A DNA stretch of 64,000 nucleotides from NCBI RefSeq assembly GCF_025548555.1, contig NZ_JAJLPA010000007.1:62001-126000 (forward strand). The letters run 5' to 3'. The notes beneath the pieces are model-generated. The model saw only the letters and a list, made by a program, of their open reading frames with translations. It did no database searches and was not told the origin of the DNA. The translations under genes were made by a program, and so were the position numbers. Source of the stretch: Sphingomonas sp. A2-49. GTDB taxonomy: Bacteria > Pseudomonadota > Alphaproteobacteria > Sphingomonadales > Sphingomonadaceae. Of the stretch, positions 63,270-64,000 are shown in pieces (within the stretch, counting starts at the first letter, position 1; the number at the start of each line of letters is the position of its first letter).

Positions 63270-63764
63270 TCAGTCCTGGTCGGCCTCGGCCGGCTTGCGC
63301 CCGCGCTTCGCACCGGTCGCCGCGGCGTCGCCGTTGCGCGGTCCGGGCTTGCGGCCGAGACCGATCTTCTTCGCCATCGCGCGGCGGCTTTCCGAATAGT
63401 TTTCGGCGACCATCGGATAATCCGACTTCAGGCCATAGCGATCGCGATATTCGGCGGGAGTCAGGCCATGCGTCGCGAGGTGGCGACGCAAGGTCTTGTA
63501 CGGCTTGCCGTCGATCATCGAGATAATATGATCCTTGGATGACAAGGACTTACGCGACGAAACCGCCGGCGTATACTCTGTCGCCGGCTGCGCCTCGACG
63601 GCGGGACCTGTCGCGCCAAGCAGTGCCGAGACGGTGTCATGCATCTTGCCGAGAAAGGCCGGAACCTCATCGGCGGACGTGCGGGTATTCGGGTTGCCGA
63701 GCCAAGCAATCGTCAATTCGGTTGCCAGTTCAACTGCGTTCATATCGGACGTATCATCAGTCAT
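63270..63764 (-). CDS. MucR/Ros-type transcriptional regulator without zinc-finger cysteines
   Basis: 164 residues. The C-terminal DNA-binding region is clearly MucR: PYKTLRRHLATHGLTPAEYR and DRYGLKSDYPMVAENYSE followed by AKKIGLGRK. The two zinc-finger cysteines that usually precede KTL are replaced by serines and other residues, and the protein has no cysteine at all. The tail KRGRKPAEA resembles an AT-hook. In alphaproteobacteria MucR-type proteins control exopolysaccharide, motility and cell-cycle genes. Its proximity to the flagellar cluster fits this. Confidence 0.88.
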   Translation of the reverse strand: MTDDTSDMNAVELATELTIAWLGNPNTRTSADEVPAFLGKMHDTVSALLGATGPAVEAQPATEYTPAVSSRKSLSSKDHIISMIDGKPYKTLRRHLATHGLTPAEYRDRYGLKSDYPMVAENYSESRRAMAKKIGLGRKPGPRNGDAAATGAKRGRKPAEADQD

Positions 63765-63797
63765 AGTTTGCTCCTTTGACCGACTCCAGCCGTACTC

Positions 63798-63809
63798 CTG
63801 CCATGGCAG
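63798..63809. promoter_or_regulatory. Palindrome upstream of the MucR-type gene
   Basis: CTGCCATGGCAG, a perfect 12-base palindrome about 35 bases upstream of the start. MucR-type genes are often self-repressed, so this could be an operator, though the size is small enough to occur by chance. Confidence 0.3.
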
Positions 63810-63987
63810 TCGTCAAGCCTGTCGGGCATCAAAATTCGCTCGTTAGTCTTAGAATAGAACTATTTGCGCCGACTTGGCGACGTTTGGACACAAGACTAGA
63901 GCGTAAATGCCGCCGCGCGAGGATTGGGCTTTTTCGGACATCGCCACTGTCGTATGCTGCGACGCAGGGCTGTTTTGGGGAAACGAC

Positions 63988-64000
63988 ATGCGTCCGGAGC
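63988..64000 (+). CDS. Possible start of a gene running out of the window
   Basis: An ATG at 63988 is preceded by GGGGAAA at a good RBS distance and reads MRPE before the window ends. Only four codons can be seen, so the identity is unknown. Region 63765-63987 before it holds no other gene I can support. Confidence 0.3.

Overview
The window looks like a chromosomal segment of a motile sphingomonad (Alphaproteobacteria, most likely Sphingomonas or a close relative). Evidence: uniformly high GC, three secreted proteins ending in a PEPxxWA-type PEP-CTERM sorting signal, a TorF-family porin, a cysteine-less MucR-type regulator, and a FlgH with no lipobox cysteine. Almost every gene is intact and densely packed, many with 4-base ATGA stop/start overlaps. 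I see no rRNA, tRNA, CRISPR array, insertion sequence or prophage.

Layout. 1-2677: a truncated Bcr/CflA-type MFS exporter diverging from a stand-alone RNB-domain ribonuclease. 3067-5686: a small membrane protein coupled to a chemoreceptor, then a PEP-CTERM protein. 5770-12955: a type I secretion locus with a 1344-residue extracellular nuclease followed by its ABC exporter and membrane-fusion protein. 13115-21900: a porin, a 27-residue membrane peptide and the complete kdpFABC-kdpDE potassium-uptake and sensing operon. 21936-24944: a FeeM-like N-acyl amino acid synthase and two PEP-CTERM proteins, one a GDSL esterase. 25149-29202: small genes, a diguanylate cyclase, a COG4705 membrane protein and a secreted PAP2 phosphatase. 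29199-35823: a CusA-type RND pump with its TolC partner but no adaptor gene, divergent from an OmpR/sensor-kinase pair. 35925-37844: an exported Dps, a DUF3833 protein and a VIT-type iron/manganese transporter. 37907-45536: a large orphan hybrid kinase, a TupA-like ATP-grasp protein, a DUF697-like protein, a second PAP2 enzyme, galE and msrA.

45745-63169 is a flagellar cluster. On the minus strand are a lytic transglycosylase-flhA-fliA operon, flgM-flgN, and a small MotA-like/MotB-like/flgA operon. On the plus strand are flgBCDEFGHIJKL and then a conventional motA-motB pair. The regulatory logic can be read from the DNA: sigma-54 (-24/-12) promoters precede flgB, the MotA-like operon and the transglycosylase-flhA-fliA operon; a sigma-28 promoter precedes flgM. 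FliA (sigma-28) and its inhibitor FlgM are therefore both encoded here and FliA would drive its own inhibitor. Between the two divergent sigma-54 promoters lies an array of six TTGCCG/CGGCAA hexamers spaced at about 11-bp multiples, which looks like a shared activator-binding enhancer. A MucR-family regulator closes the window.

The most unusual items are the phased hexamer array, the second stator-like pair whose MotA-like subunit lacks the first transmembrane helix and whose predicted transcript would be leaderless or nearly so, the RND pump operon without an adaptor, the exported Dps beside a VIT transporter, and the acyl-amino-acid synthase preceded by a perfect 20-bp dyad.
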